The notes under the pieces were generated by a model. That model had not been told where the DNA came from. It did no database searches and worked only from the letters and a program-made list of their open reading frames with translations. Below, in pieces: positions 20,275-30,573 of a stretch of 64,000 nucleotides of DNA. Positions within the stretch are counted from its first letter, which is position 1. Each line of letters begins with the position of its first letter. Made by a program: the position numbers and the translations under genes. This DNA comes from Mantamonas sphyraenae (taxonomy: Eukaryota; CRuMs; Mantamonadidae): positions 240,456 to 304,455 of the forward strand of contig JAPMXV010000017.1 in the NCBI GenBank assembly GCA_026936335.1, given 5' to 3'.

Positions 20275-23094
20275 TCACAGGCGCGTGGAGGCAAACGACG
20301 CGTCGTGGTCAGCGCCCACCTCATCCATCCAGGCCTGAGAGATGGCTGCATCTGCCTCGGGATGGTCTCGAAGCTGGCGTGTCTTCTTGCGCAGGCGGCG
20401 GTGCAGAAGGATCCAGCAGACGGTTGCGAGCATGCCGCACAAGATAGTCAACCCGAGGCCAACGGGTGTGCCTTCACGAAGGACCATGACGGCAAACTGC
20501 ATGGCAGCAAGCATCATCACGGCAAAGAGGACTGCTGTGGAGGCATCAACGCCAATGAGGGCGTCGCTGCGTTCGCAACGCGCACCTTGACTGAGGCTGA
20601 TGCGGTCGCTCAGGTAGATGGTGGCCAGGGCCAGGCATCCACAGGGCATAACCATGGGAATGGATGTGCTAAGAGCCATGGACACGGCGACGATGAGGTT
20701 GACCTGGGACATGCGCGCAACAGCATCGATGGTGGGCACCTGCAGCTCCACCTGCTGGCCATCCTGCAGTGTGACCTTCTTGTTGGCTGTGGCTCGCATT
20801 TCACCCTCCACATGCATGTCTTCCACAAACTGCAGCACCTCGGGATCGTCTTCGTCTTCGGCCACCAGCACGCGGCGTTCATCGCGCAACTGTTTCTTTT
20901 GGCCGTGGAGCAGACTCTGACCTTCTCCCGCAGAGTCCATGAGCGAAATAGGTGCGCCTGGGTAGCGCCATGCATTCCAGCGACGCTTGAGGACACGGGA
21001 CAGCGGGACGACAACCAAGGTGACCACCATGGTCGTCATGGCTGTGGAAATCATCAAGTTGATGTAGAAGGCTGTGATGATGCGAAACAGCAGACTGAGT
21101 CCGTCGACGGCAATGCACTGGCGGGACACCGCCTTGTGGCAGCTCAGCTTGTCTTCAAGGCTGCTCACGGCCACGCCATAGGAAACAATGGGCAGCACGA
21201 GCGTGTTGATCACCTTGGCCAGGTACATGCGGCGCACGGTGAGTCGTTTGAGGCTGGTGTAGTCTGTGATGGACACCCATCGCGCGGTGACAGACCATCG
21301 CACAACCGCCGGGGTCACAGCGTTGATGACACTCAAGGCCACGGTGGGCAGCATGGTGTTGAGCAGCACGCCGGAAAAGTCACTCAGTCCCGGGTTGATG
21401 ATCTGGGCACTCTTGCCAGCCAGTACCTGACCGTTGAGCCAGACGGCTCCACCCGCGGCAGCAGCCGGGATGAACACACCCGCCAGCATGACGAGTACGT
21501 TGCGGATCCAACCCCAGGCCGTGTTTGGACGACTGCGGTTTTCCCAGTAGACAGCCCAGGCACGGTTGGAGCGATGGCAGCGGACGCGCAGATGAACGAG
21601 AATGTTGCTGTTGGGCCTCAGCACCTCTGTGAGCGGGTTCATGCGCACCGAGATGCCGCTGTTGTGTTGCAGCACTTCGTTGGCTGCCTCTGCATCGCGC
21701 ATAAAGAGAAAGCAGGTGCCCACGGGTTTGGGCGGCTCGCCGTCGATTCGGTCGATGGCGTCCAGGATCTCCATGCGCCGAGTGGCGTCTGGTTCGTACA
21801 GCCATTGTTTGCGCAGCTGGGCTCGCTCGTCGTTGCTGTTCAGCAGGCACACACGCTTGATCTTGTCTGGGTACAGGGTGTCCAGCTTGTCGCGAACCTG
21901 CTGTTCGTCCAGAGATCGGGGAACATTGACCAGACGCAGGACGGTGTTGAGGTGCGTCTGGACAGGGTAGCGCACGTAGTGGAGATTGTAGATGCGCCAG
22001 GCACATGCCAGGGCCAGGAGAAGCTCGGTCATGGCAACAATGCCCACCCACATGTACTCGGGTGCGCCGGGTTCCAAGTTGATCACCGTGACGCCGGCCA
22101 GGTCCGGGTTGTTCTCTGTGTTGATGCCCGAAAGGTACATGTAGAGGAGGATGATGGGTGGCAGAGACATGGTGGCGGTGAAGAGAAGCAGCGTGCGTTG
22201 GGTGTGCATGAGGGGCAGCGCCTGCGGAGCTTCGCGGCACAATTCCTTGTCCTTTGCCACAAAGACAAGGCGGAGAAACTCAACAGGCTGTGAAAGGACG
22301 CGATATGCATCCTTGTCGGGGCTGATGAGGTAGCGGACAACCATAAAGGCGGCAAGGGAGGCCAGGACGAGGGAAAAGTTGATACCGGCGGCTTCAGGGA
22401 CGTTTCCCGTGTTGACCTCCACGGCGAACGGACGTGACTTTTGCACGTCGCAGGTGTCGCTGTCCACGTACGCAAACTGATAGTTGCCGCGTTCGCCAGA
22501 GACGGTGAGGCCAGAGAACTGGCCGCGCAAGCCAGCTTCACGGGTGTAGTCCACGTAGTAGACCTGGGGACGGAACACAACGCCGGGCACCTTGACGAGG
22601 ACGACGTCGACGTAGCCCTGGGAGTCATCGGCACATTGGACCTGCGGTTGGCTCTGGAAGGGCTTGCCACTGACGGTTTGTGTGGACACGTCGGTGAGGA
22701 TCTTCAACAGGGCGCGGTTTGCGCCGACGCCAAATACAGGCAGAGGATCAAATTTGCGTACGCTGCCATCGGAGAATTCGATGTGCACTGTGTAGTTGCC
22801 CGTGTCTTCGCGGGTCATGCAGCGGAAAAAGATGCCTGTGGAGTTGGTGGCGATGCGTCGTGACGGGTACATCAGGAGGTGGTTGCGCGTGACTGTGATG
22901 TTGCCCTGGTTGAACGACGACCTGCTGTTGATGACCATACGCATCGGGGTTCCGGTGCGCACGACAGCAGCCTTGGCTGTGCGCACGAGATTGTACTCGG
23001 CCGAGGTGAAGTCGCCCGGGGCATTCTGTGCACAGATGCACAGCGACAATGTCAACCAGACCAGGCAGGCCACGAGTGCTGTGCGTCGCAGCAT
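20275..23094 (-). CDS. OSCA/CSC1/TMEM63-like membrane protein
   Basis: Single exon, 939 aa from the ATG at 23094 that opens a signal peptide (MLRRTALVACLVWLTLSLCI). A ~240-residue extracytosolic region follows, then a helix (INFSLVLASLAAFMVVRYLI). A cytosolic ferredoxin-like segment carries CSC1-type signatures (LNTVLRLVNVPRSLDEQQV, then CFLFMRDAEAANEVL), followed by the membrane bundle (WGWIRNVLVMLAGVFIPAAA, ALSVINAVTPAVV, ITAFYINLMIST, LIVAVSMALSTSIPMVMP). The family comprises mechanosensitive or osmosensitive cation channels and lipid scramblases. The long N-terminal ectodomain is unusual, and identity with canonical RSN1_7TM should be tested. Confidence 0.6.
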   Translation of the reverse strand: MLRRTALVACLVWLTLSLCICAQNAPGDFTSAEYNLVRTAKAAVVRTGTPMRMVINSRSSFNQGNITVTRNHLLMYPSRRIATNSTGIFFRCMTREDTGNYTVHIEFSDGSVRKFDPLPVFGVGANRALLKILTDVSTQTVSGKPFQSQPQVQCADDSQGYVDVVLVKVPGVVFRPQVYYVDYTREAGLRGQFSGLTVSGERGNYQFAYVDSDTCDVQKSRPFAVEVNTGNVPEAAGINFSLVLASLAAFMVVRYLISPDKDAYRVLSQPVEFLRLVFVAKDKELCREAPQALPLMHTQRTLLLFTATMSLPPIILLYMYLSGINTENNPDLAGVTVINLEPGAPEYMWVGIVAMTELLLALACAWRIYNLHYVRYPVQTHLNTVLRLVNVPRSLDEQQVRDKLDTLYPDKIKRVCLLNSNDERAQLRKQWLYEPDATRRMEILDAIDRIDGEPPKPVGTCFLFMRDAEAANEVLQHNSGISVRMNPLTEVLRPNSNILVHLRVRCHRSNRAWAVYWENRSRPNTAWGWIRNVLVMLAGVFIPAAAAGGAVWLNGQVLAGKSAQIINPGLSDFSGVLLNTMLPTVALSVINAVTPAVVRWSVTARWVSITDYTSLKRLTVRRMYLAKVINTLVLPIVSYGVAVSSLEDKLSCHKAVSRQCIAVDGLSLLFRIITAFYINLMISTAMTTMVVTLVVVPLSRVLKRRWNAWRYPGAPISLMDSAGEGQSLLHGQKKQLRDERRVLVAEDEDDPEVLQFVEDMHVEGEMRATANKKVTLQDGQQVELQVPTIDAVARMSQVNLIVAVSMALSTSIPMVMPCGCLALATIYLSDRISLSQGARCERSDALIGVDASTAVLFAVMMLAAMQFAVMVLREGTPVGLGLTILCGMLATVCWILLHRRLRKKTRQLRDHPEADAAISQAWMDEVGADHDASFASTRL

Positions 23095-23146
23095 GTGGTC
23101 GTTTGTAGACACGGATGGGCTTTGCTTGGGTGCGGCGACGCACCCA

Positions 23147-23827
23147 ATGAGGTTGACGCGTGTACTGGCCCCACTTTTCGTGGTGTTGGTGCTGGGCCTC
23201 GCTGTCACGGCTCAGCAGGACATCCTGTACGAGGACGTGCCTGAGGAGTACCGTCCGAGGTGTGTGACGGAAAACTGGGTGTATCCGACACAGCGGAAAG
23301 ATGGGTACTGCGACATGTTCCACGGAGGTGTGTGTTGCAGCAACAGCAGCAGCAGCGAGACACTGTTCAGTCGAATGACTTTTAGCAACGACAGCGACGG
23401 AGCACTGTGCCGTGTGTGGGCCAAGGACATGTCCTGCTGGCTGTGCTCGCCGGAGCAGCGCGTGTTTGTGACGCAGAACCTGACGTGCTCCAACCGTGGC
23501 GCCCAATGCGGGCAGGGTCTGTTCCAGCGCGTGGTCCATGGCAAAGTATACACACCAGTCATGTGCATGGATGCCTACGGAGCCGCAGTCCACTACTGCG
23601 GCAAATCGACCCTCGACGACAAACCCTTCAAAGACTTTCTCCCCTACGACATCGAGAATCCAGAGGACGGATGTCGGGAGAACAGCCGCGACGGTGTGTG
23701 TGTGGCATCGATGGAGTGCTACCTGACCACAGTGACGTACAAGAAGGGAGCTGGAGCCTTGGTGAGCGCATCGCCGCTGCTGGTGGCTCTGGTGGCGCTG
23801 GCAGCGAGTGTGAGCATGGCGTCATGA
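23147..23827 (+). CDS. Secreted cysteine-rich protein, probably GPI-anchored
   Basis: 226 aa. The N-terminal signal peptide is MRLTRVLAPLFVVLVLGLAV and the C-terminus is hydrophobic (ASPLLVALVALAASVSMAS), the two-ended pattern of GPI-anchored proteins. About 16 cysteines lie between, including FHGGVCCSN and SCWLCSPEQ. The spacing resembles the folate-receptor/HHIP N-terminal fold, but that assignment is weak. The start is 52 bases from the divergent CSC1-like gene. Confidence 0.65.
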   Translation: MRLTRVLAPLFVVLVLGLAVTAQQDILYEDVPEEYRPRCVTENWVYPTQRKDGYCDMFHGGVCCSNSSSSETLFSRMTFSNDSDGALCRVWAKDMSCWLCSPEQRVFVTQNLTCSNRGAQCGQGLFQRVVHGKVYTPVMCMDAYGAAVHYCGKSTLDDKPFKDFLPYDIENPEDGCRENSRDGVCVASMECYLTTVTYKKGAGALVSASPLLVALVALAASVSMAS

Positions 23828-23849
23828 TGATGGTAGAGATGTATCGATA

Positions 23850-24944
23850 ATGAAATCATCTGCGAGGTGCGGACCATCCCATCGCATGTGGAAGGAGAAC
23901 ACGGCGAGTGGCAAGCGGGCACAGACATTCCGCGAGGCTGTGGCTGGAGGCAAGATGCCGCCACGAAGCAGCAGCCGAGGAAAGAGAGAGGGGGCAGCGA
24001 GTGTGGGCCACGCAAGTGGGGCGCCCGTGTCGCCGGCAAAGAGCGGGAGCAGCAGTGCGATCCAGCGGGAATACGCAAAGCGCAAGGCGCACAGCAGCAC
24101 ATCGAGGCATCTTCAGCGCAAGGTAAAGAGTGATTCCCTGGGAGTGCCTTTGGGCAAAGGCGGTGGGGACCTGGACGCGCTGCTGGAGGGTCTGGAGGGA
24201 TCCGGAGTGGCCGGGGAGGACGGGTTTGTGTCCGGGGAGCTGCAGGCGCCACCGAGCTCGGGCAAGAGGAGAATGAGTTTGTATGGAAGCGTGGAGGTGG
24301 GCGAAGGTGGCACACGGGCGAACGAAGAGTTTGTGTACTCGCACGGTGGGCGTGGGAGTGTGCAGAGCGGGGAAAGCACCCTGGGCGGGCTGCAGGCGCA
24401 GAATCCACTGTTGAGCCACAAGGCACACGGAATTGCTTTAAAGGCGCGTGCACGACGCAGGCGCAACGGAATCGCCTGTTTGGTGCTTGTCCTGCTTGTC
24501 GTGTTGACTGTACTGTTTGTGTCGCTGTTCCTGCACTCGATCGAGGCGACGGTGACGGAAATCCGCTGGTTGCCACTGGCGGGACACAACGACACGATGC
24601 ATGTGATGGTCGATGTGCAAGTGGACAATCCCAATGTGGAGGAAGTGCAACTGAACAACATCAACCTTGCATTCTGGGTGCAGGCGGGCGCGTCGGGCAC
24701 ACGATACGACCTTGGGGCACACGTGTGGCAAAACAAGGCACTGAGCAGCACAGGCAATCCTGTAGTGGTCAAACACACTCGTGTGCTGCACCTGAGCTGC
24801 AACTTGATTGTGTTGCCGCACAAAACGTTTGTCCACGTGGTCAATCTGCTCAACACAGACGCGTCTGCGCAGCTGCACGTCGATGGCGGCATCTCCTATG
24901 CATCCAGCATGTTTGCGCGTGAGGACATTGTGCAGGGTGTGTAG
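23850..24944 (+). CDS. Single-pass membrane protein, LEA14-like ectodomain possible
   Basis: 364 aa from the ATG at 23850, with a possible later start at 23955 (MPPRSSSRGKREG). The first ~205 residues are Ser/Gly/Lys-rich and disordered, then comes one strong helix (IACLVLVLLVVLTVLFVSLF). The last ~130 residues look like a beta sandwich (MHVMVDVQVDNPNVEEVQL, LHLSCNLIVLPHKTFVHVV). The VDNPN pattern resembles the LEA-2/WHy domain, where an Asn-Pro step is conserved. This is a type II orientation with a positive cytosolic flank (RARRRRNG). The function is unknown. Confidence 0.6.
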   Translation: MKSSARCGPSHRMWKENTASGKRAQTFREAVAGGKMPPRSSSRGKREGAASVGHASGAPVSPAKSGSSSAIQREYAKRKAHSSTSRHLQRKVKSDSLGVPLGKGGGDLDALLEGLEGSGVAGEDGFVSGELQAPPSSGKRRMSLYGSVEVGEGGTRANEEFVYSHGGRGSVQSGESTLGGLQAQNPLLSHKAHGIALKARARRRRNGIACLVLVLLVVLTVLFVSLFLHSIEATVTEIRWLPLAGHNDTMHVMVDVQVDNPNVEEVQLNNINLAFWVQAGASGTRYDLGAHVWQNKALSSTGNPVVVKHTRVLHLSCNLIVLPHKTFVHVVNLLNTDASAQLHVDGGISYASSMFAREDIVQGV

Positions 24945-24982
24945 GGGTGGGAGGAGGAGAGGGGGAGACGCAGGCAAACCTT

Positions 24983-25693
24983 TCATTCGCGCCGGGTCCC
25001 GTCCAGCAGAGGGACCACGACTCGCCGAACAATGGAGAGCATGCTGATGCCAGTAAGGACCATGGCCATCAGGGCGGCACTTCCCAGAACGCCCCAGATT
25101 TGGTGGAGACCAAAGGCGTCGCCACTGTGGATGGCCATCAGCCAGCCGATTGATGTCTTGTCGACGGAAAACACATTGCGCAGGACGCGGTAGAGTGCGC
25201 CTGTGAGGCCCTGTACCAGAAGTAGGACGACAGAGGCTTTGGAGAGCAGCGTGTGGAAGCTGCGGAGGGAGAGCAGGAGCGATTTGCGACGTTGTTTGCG
25301 TTTGAGCTTGGCCTGAGCACTCTCTGGATCGTCGTTGCCCTGTGTGTGTGTGCCATCGTTGCCATCGTCGCTGTGGTGCGTCTCTAGCGGGGCGGTGGTG
25401 TCTTTGGGACGTGTTCGTGCAGGCGGACCCCACCAACGCAGCATCCGGGTGCCGCTCAGAGCCAGGAAAAGCAACCCTGATCCCAGAAGAAATGTATACA
25501 ATGCCTGGGGCCAGGTTGCACCTTGGATGAATGCACCCTGGTGGAGGCGGAGGAGAAACTTGGTGCTTACGCGTGGCACGCCCATCCAAAGCGTCAGCGT
25601 GTGCCACAGCCAGATGGACACTGCAGAAAGACTGAGCGGAACTACGGCGGCCGTGGCCACAAGATTGTGTAGCCGCCTCCAGCGCACAGCCAT
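24983..25693 (-). CDS. Four-helix membrane protein, PepSY-associated-TM-like
   Basis: 236 aa from the ATG at 25693 (MAVRWRRLHNLVATAAVVPL). Four hydrophobic helices are visible: LVATAAVVPLSLSAVSIWLW, YTFLLGSGLLFLALSGTRML, LLSKASVVLLLVQGLTGALY and WGVLGSAALMAMVLTGISML. Histidines occur next to helices (RLHN, LLRLHQGAF, SFHTLL, AIHSG), reminiscent of PepSY_TM or heme-binding membrane proteins. The middle loop is charged and Lys/Arg-rich. The family assignment is tentative. Confidence 0.5.
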   Translation of the reverse strand: MAVRWRRLHNLVATAAVVPLSLSAVSIWLWHTLTLWMGVPRVSTKFLLRLHQGAFIQGATWPQALYTFLLGSGLLFLALSGTRMLRWWGPPARTRPKDTTAPLETHHSDDGNDGTHTQGNDDPESAQAKLKRKQRRKSLLLSLRSFHTLLSKASVVLLLVQGLTGALYRVLRNVFSVDKTSIGWLMAIHSGDAFGLHQIWGVLGSAALMAMVLTGISMLSIVRRVVVPLLDGTRRE

Positions 25694-25757
25694 GTGTGAA
25701 AGTGAGTTTGTGTGGGCTGCGGGGGGGTCGGGGTTCAGCGGTTCATTTGGCACCGCA

Positions 25758-27841
25758 TCACCGCTCCTGAGCCTCCTCTATCTGTCGGATAAGCTGCACA
25801 GCGCGACGCACATACGTGACGCTTTCTGTGAGGCTTTTGACACTGTACAGTTCGGGAAAGAGGCCAATGCGGCGGAGGGGGAATTTGGCGGCGACATCAA
25901 ACTGGCTGTCGTCGTCGGCGTCTTCAACCATGAGCGCATTGTCGTCCATGAGGAAGAGACTCTTGGCTTTGCGCCAGTTGCTCATGCTTTGTGCCATGCG
26001 TACGTTGCACTTGTGCACAAAGTTGACTTCTTTGCGCAGTTTGGGATGGTCTTCCAGCTGCCAGGAGTCTTCGCCCTTGGTCCGGATGGCTGCGTCCATC
26101 GTGTTGAGGGCTCGCTTGTAGGCGTTGACCCACAGGACGTGGACGGAAAAGTAGTGGAGGACGGCAATGCAGCGGTAGACCAGCGCCTCTCGTCGCGGAT
26201 GGTCGACCCCACACACCTCTGCGTCGAGGAAGCGACGCTGGGTGTCGTGCAGCAACTCGGCCGTTTTGCTGCAGTACCGCACACACTCTGTGCGCTTCTG
26301 CTCAAACTTGACTTTGTCGTGGATTTTGGACAGGGATTCGGCGCGCAGCTGGCATGCCTCCATAAACTCTAGACAGGCGTCGATGCGCATGTCGGCAGCC
26401 TTGAGCATATCCTCTGCGTTTCCGCTGCTCTCGGCCACTTCTCGGATCTTGTCTGCCCATCGTTTGCGATCCGTGCCCTCCTTGATCACCTTGGCCACAC
26501 TGCGCTTGTCCTTGGCACGCCGTGAGTGTTGCGAAACCTTTTTCAACCCGGAAAGCGACATCATCTTTGACTTTTTGCGTGTGGGCGGGTTCTCGGAGGA
26601 CGCCGCAGCCTCTGTGCTGCTGCTGGACGCGGCCTTTGTCTCGGCCGGCGCTTTCGCGGAAGAAAAGTCCTGCGTTGCTGATCCCCCCACACGGCTGGCC
26701 TTGACATGCGGACCGGGCGCTGTGAACCCGTCATCGCTTGCGAGGCGGATCTCGCCGTCTTCAGGCTCCTCTTCTTCTCGCTTGCGCTTGTTCGTCTCGG
26801 GCGGTGTCTGCGACGACTGGCTGCTTCGCTCGTCGTCGTCCACGGAGATGCGGACGCGTTGCTTGACTCGGATGCTGTTCAGGGGCATTTTGTTGTTGGT
26901 GGGTGATTCCAGCTTGGCAGGCTCGACGACCATGGCAGCCGTGGATGCAGTTTGGTTGTCCGTAGCGGTTTCGGCAGACTCGCCGTCGTCCTCCTCTTCT
27001 TCGCTGTCGCTGCTCAGGCTGCTGTCGTCCGAGTCGAACCAGCTTGCATCGCTGTCGATGGACACAGCGTCGTCTTCCCGCGTTGTGCTGCTGCTGCTGC
27101 TGCTGCTGCTGCTGGCCGTCGACGTGCTCTGCGACGAGGCGACTGCGACGGCAGCCGCCAGAGCTCGTTCCTTGGCCGCCATGATCTGCTGGTGCACCTG
27201 TGCCAGGGTACGCTGAACGGTCTCGTTCCGCAGTTCCTCGACGGGACGGAAGCGCATACGCTGCACACGCGCGTTGTGACCACGAAACAGGGTCAGTGTC
27301 AGTGTCGATGCACACAGGGCGCGTCGGTGAAAACTTCACCCACCTTCACCAGCCTTTCGACCTCTCGCTGCTGCTTTTCCATCTGTTGCTTCATGTTCAG
27401 CTGTGGCTTTTGCTGTATAGGCCGAGAGCGCTGCTGCGACTGCTGTGGCTGTTGGTACTGCTGCTGCGGTGCGTGTTGCTTGGGTGCAGGTGCAGGGTGT
27501 TGGGGCTGCTGCGTAGTCGTCGTCGTCATGGGTCGGCTGCGCTGCGTGTCCACGCGTCCACGGGCAGGCTTGAACCGATTCACCAGCACCTGTGCGGCAT
27601 TCCGCGTCTGCGCACGGTTCAGTGCAATGGCCTCGTCGTCTGGCAGGGTCTGCGAGTCGCTGCCAGCCATCATCACGCGTTCCTGCAGCTCGTCCACCTC
27701 GGGGTCCAGCAGGTTGTCCAGCATTGGGTCGTCTTCATACCCAAACATGGATGTCTCTCCCTGGCCCAGGCGGTTGCGCATGGCCTCATTGATGGCTTCC
27801 ATTTGCTGGTCGCCCAGAGCAAATTCCTGCTCAAGATCCAT
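25758..27841 (-). CDS. AF4/FMR2 (AFF)-like transcription elongation scaffold
   Basis: Two exons, 27841-27344 and 27260-25758 (donor GTGGGT, acceptor GTGCAG, phase 0); 666 aa. Residues 1-165 include a Gln/Pro-rich tract. Residues ~165-430 are Ser/acidic disordered with (SSS)n and Lys-Arg clusters. The last ~235 residues form an all-helical domain (ADMRIDACLEFMEACQLR, CVRYCSKTAELLHDTQ, VYRCIAVLHYFSVHVLWVNA, VTYVRRAVQLIRQIEEA) whose pattern matches the C-terminal homology domain of AFF1-4/Lilliputian. AFF proteins scaffold the super elongation complex and bind P-TEFb. The similarity is by eye and the domain is divergent. Confidence 0.5.
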
Positions 27842-27905
27842 TCACGTGCCGTTGCTTTGTCTCTGCAAGCGCTTTCACTTTCATTCTGGCTCTTCCATCA
27901 TGTGC

Positions 27906-30469
27906 TCATTCGGATTCCTGTGCCTGTTTCCTCGCCTGTCGTGCGTCCAGCCGCTGGTTGGCCGCTGCGTAGAGCCTGTGGTGCGGATGCTGCGCACGCG
28001 CAATGCCCACTCCCTCGTTTGTGTTGATGCCTGGCTTCTTGCCGTGTTTGGCAGCCTTGCGCTGCTTTGTCTTTTTGTTGCCCTTGCGTTCGCGCCTGTC
28101 CATCTTCTTGGCCCCTGGCAGTTTGCCAGTTTCACGCACAAACTTTTCTTCAAACGTCTCCTCAGCCTTGAGGGTCGGCGCCTTTTCCACGCTGTGGCCA
28201 CGGATGGCGTCTCGTGCAGCAATTTTCTCCTTCTTCTGGCGAATCAGCTCCAGCGCAGCCTCGTTCAGTTCCGGCTCCTCCTCGTCGTCGTCATCTTCGT
28301 CCACAAAGTCCAGCTGTGCTTGTTGTTCGCTGCTTGTGCTGCTGCTCGTTGTGCTACTGCTGCTGCTACTGCTGCTGGAGGAACCCCCCTCCAGCGCAGG
28401 CGGCCTGTGCGTGTACAGCAGCACGCCGTTGATGTAGTCCTTCAGGATTTCGCGTGCTCCTCGCGATTCGTCCGGCACTCCGTGACCGCTCATGTATCCA
28501 CGCTCTGTGGAATACGCCTGCAGGAGTTCACGTGCTGTCGGTGGCCGCTTGGGATCCTCGTCCAAGCTTGGCTTGGGCAAAACAATGCCGTAGAGCGCCT
28601 CCAGCGTCCGCCTGCTGATACGATGGCACACAAGCGTGATGGGTCCGTAGTGATCACGCATCTGGTCGATGGGAAGCACACCCGCAGTGATCATCTCGCT
28701 CTTGTTTGCCATGAACGAGGGGAACACCAGTCCTGGGCAATCGCAAAGCATCAGGTCGTCGGACAGCACATGTGTCTGGAAGTGCTTCGTCTTGCCCGGC
28801 GTCGAGCTCACCGTCACCTTTTTGTCGTGGCACAGCACGTTGATCGTGGACGACTTGCCCACATTCGGGTAGCCTACCATCCCCACCACGGCGCGCACGG
28901 CTTCGTCGTGCTGCTCCGAGCTTGTCCCTGCGTTTTGCGATTCGTTGGCCGCTGCGGCTTCACGCTTCTCCTTCAGCATTTCCTCGCACATGTCATCAAA
29001 CAACGCCAACAACTGCTCGCGTGTGTAGATGTGTTCCGGCGGCAGCTGGTCCAGATCGACCTCCTGCTCTTCCTCTTCCTCCTCGTCGTCCAGTTCGTCC
29101 TCGTCTTGTTCCTCGTCCTCCTCCTCGTCCTCATCCTGTGTGTTGTGTGTATCCATCTCCTGTTCACGTGCGACATCGCCTTGTTCGTCCGCCTCGATGC
29201 GTGAACTTCCTCCATCTTCGCTGTCCTCGTGCACCTGCCACAGAAACGCGCTGTCTTGCGCGGTTTCGTCGTCTGCCAGCTTTCCCTTGCTCTGCGAATC
29301 GTCCAGCATGCTCAGCAAACCGAAAGCATTCACCACACCGGCGTCATCGTCGTCGTCGTCGCGTGCGTCGCCTCCAGCTTGGCCGACGCCATAGCCCCCC
29401 TCCATCAACAGATCATTGTCCAAGATTTCCTGTTCCAGCCGGTCCATCTCGGCCACTTCTTCCATGTGCCGCAGCATCTCCTCCTGCTTCTCTTCCTGCG
29501 TCATCTTTTCGTAGTTTGCGGACCAGAAGCACGTGCGCACACCCTTGGCCGCAAAGTAGGCAGCCCAGCGGCGCCGAGCACGCACAGACAAGAGATCGGC
29601 CTTGTTCAACAGCAGCATCAGCTTCTTGGGGCGGCCTTGACGTGCTGCCACTTCGTCCACGTACAGCTCCAAATCTTGGCAGCGATACATCAGCGGGTTG
29701 CGCCCGTCCACAATCTGCACCACCACGTCACTGCGCTCAATGACACGCCACAACTGACGCCACACGTCCAAGTTCTTTTCGAACGGTGACACCAGCAGGT
29801 TCTCGTGGCGCTCCAAAGCGGCCAGAGACCGCCTCCACTCCAAGAAATCCGCCTTTTCGTTGGCCGCCAGTTCTTCCGCGGTGGTGGACGAGTCCCACTT
29901 GGGCCGCCTCGGGATGCGCAGTTTGTGTTCGTTTTCAACCTCTGCCGCCTCGCGCTTTCTGTGTGCCGTGCGCAGTGTGCCATGGTCAGCACATGCGCGC
30001 CGCCTTGCTCCATTCCGCCACTCGCCTCACTTACTCTTGATTGTCACCGCGCAGGTAATTGGTCAGCTCGCTCACCACGCCTTCGTTGGCATCGACGATC
30101 TGGGCATTGCGCTGTGTGCGTGTGTGTGTGCGCGCGTGGGGCCTCGGCAAGGGGTGAGCCAGCGCACAGGCCGGAATTTCGACGCGTTTCCGCCCCCTTA
30201 CTGGGCGCCCAGCTCGAGGAGCGCTCGGCAGTGGTCGGTCAACCCACCTTGTGTGCAGCAAAGTCCTTTTCAGCCAGAATGGCGTTGTTCAAAAACTCCT
30301 CCAGAGCGTTGGTCTCCAGAACGGACACGGGAGCGCTCTTCTTGCCCAGCTCCTGGTTGACCCACACGTTGTTCTGGTCGTTGCTCAGCGCATTCTTGAA
30401 CCGCATCTTGTCGCGGTTGCGCTGCTTGTTGAGCGTCGACCCCAGGCCTGTTTTCTTCTTGCTTGGCAT
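27906..30469 (-). CDS. LSG1: LSG1 large-subunit biogenesis GTPase
   Basis: Three exons: 30469-30248, 30111-30048 and 29941-27906 (donors GTGGGT and GTGACA; acceptors CACACAG and GGCAG; phases 0 and 1); 773 aa. The start MPSKKKTGLGSTLNKQRNRD matches the LSG1 N-terminus, followed by LRIPRRPKW and EFLEWRRSLAALE-like segments. The GTPase is circularly permuted, as in YlqF/YawG proteins: RVIERSDVVVQIVDGRNPL, LLLNKADLL (G4), then VGYPNVGKSSTIN (G1) and CDCPGLVFPSF (G3), and GVLPIDQMRDH. An acidic loop (~DEDEEEDEEQDED) separates the halves, and the basic C-terminus is typical. LSG1 releases NMD3 from cytoplasmic pre-60S subunits. Confidence 0.93.
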
Positions 30470-30573
30470 TTTGGGGGGAAGGAGTCGGGTTTGGATGGGT
30501 GGCAAGGGGAGGGAAGGGCAAGGTGCATTGGTTGTGTGGGTGCCCAAGCAAACCCTGTGACTCTCTCTCTCTC

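Noticed and set aside
20032-22293. 753-residue plus-strand frame
   Set aside because: Antisense to the CSC1-like membrane gene, His/Gln-rich, no domain seen.
26952-29204. 750-residue plus-strand frame
   Set aside because: Crosses two well-supported minus-strand genes (AFF-like and LSG1) and their introns; Cys/Leu/Phe-rich composition.
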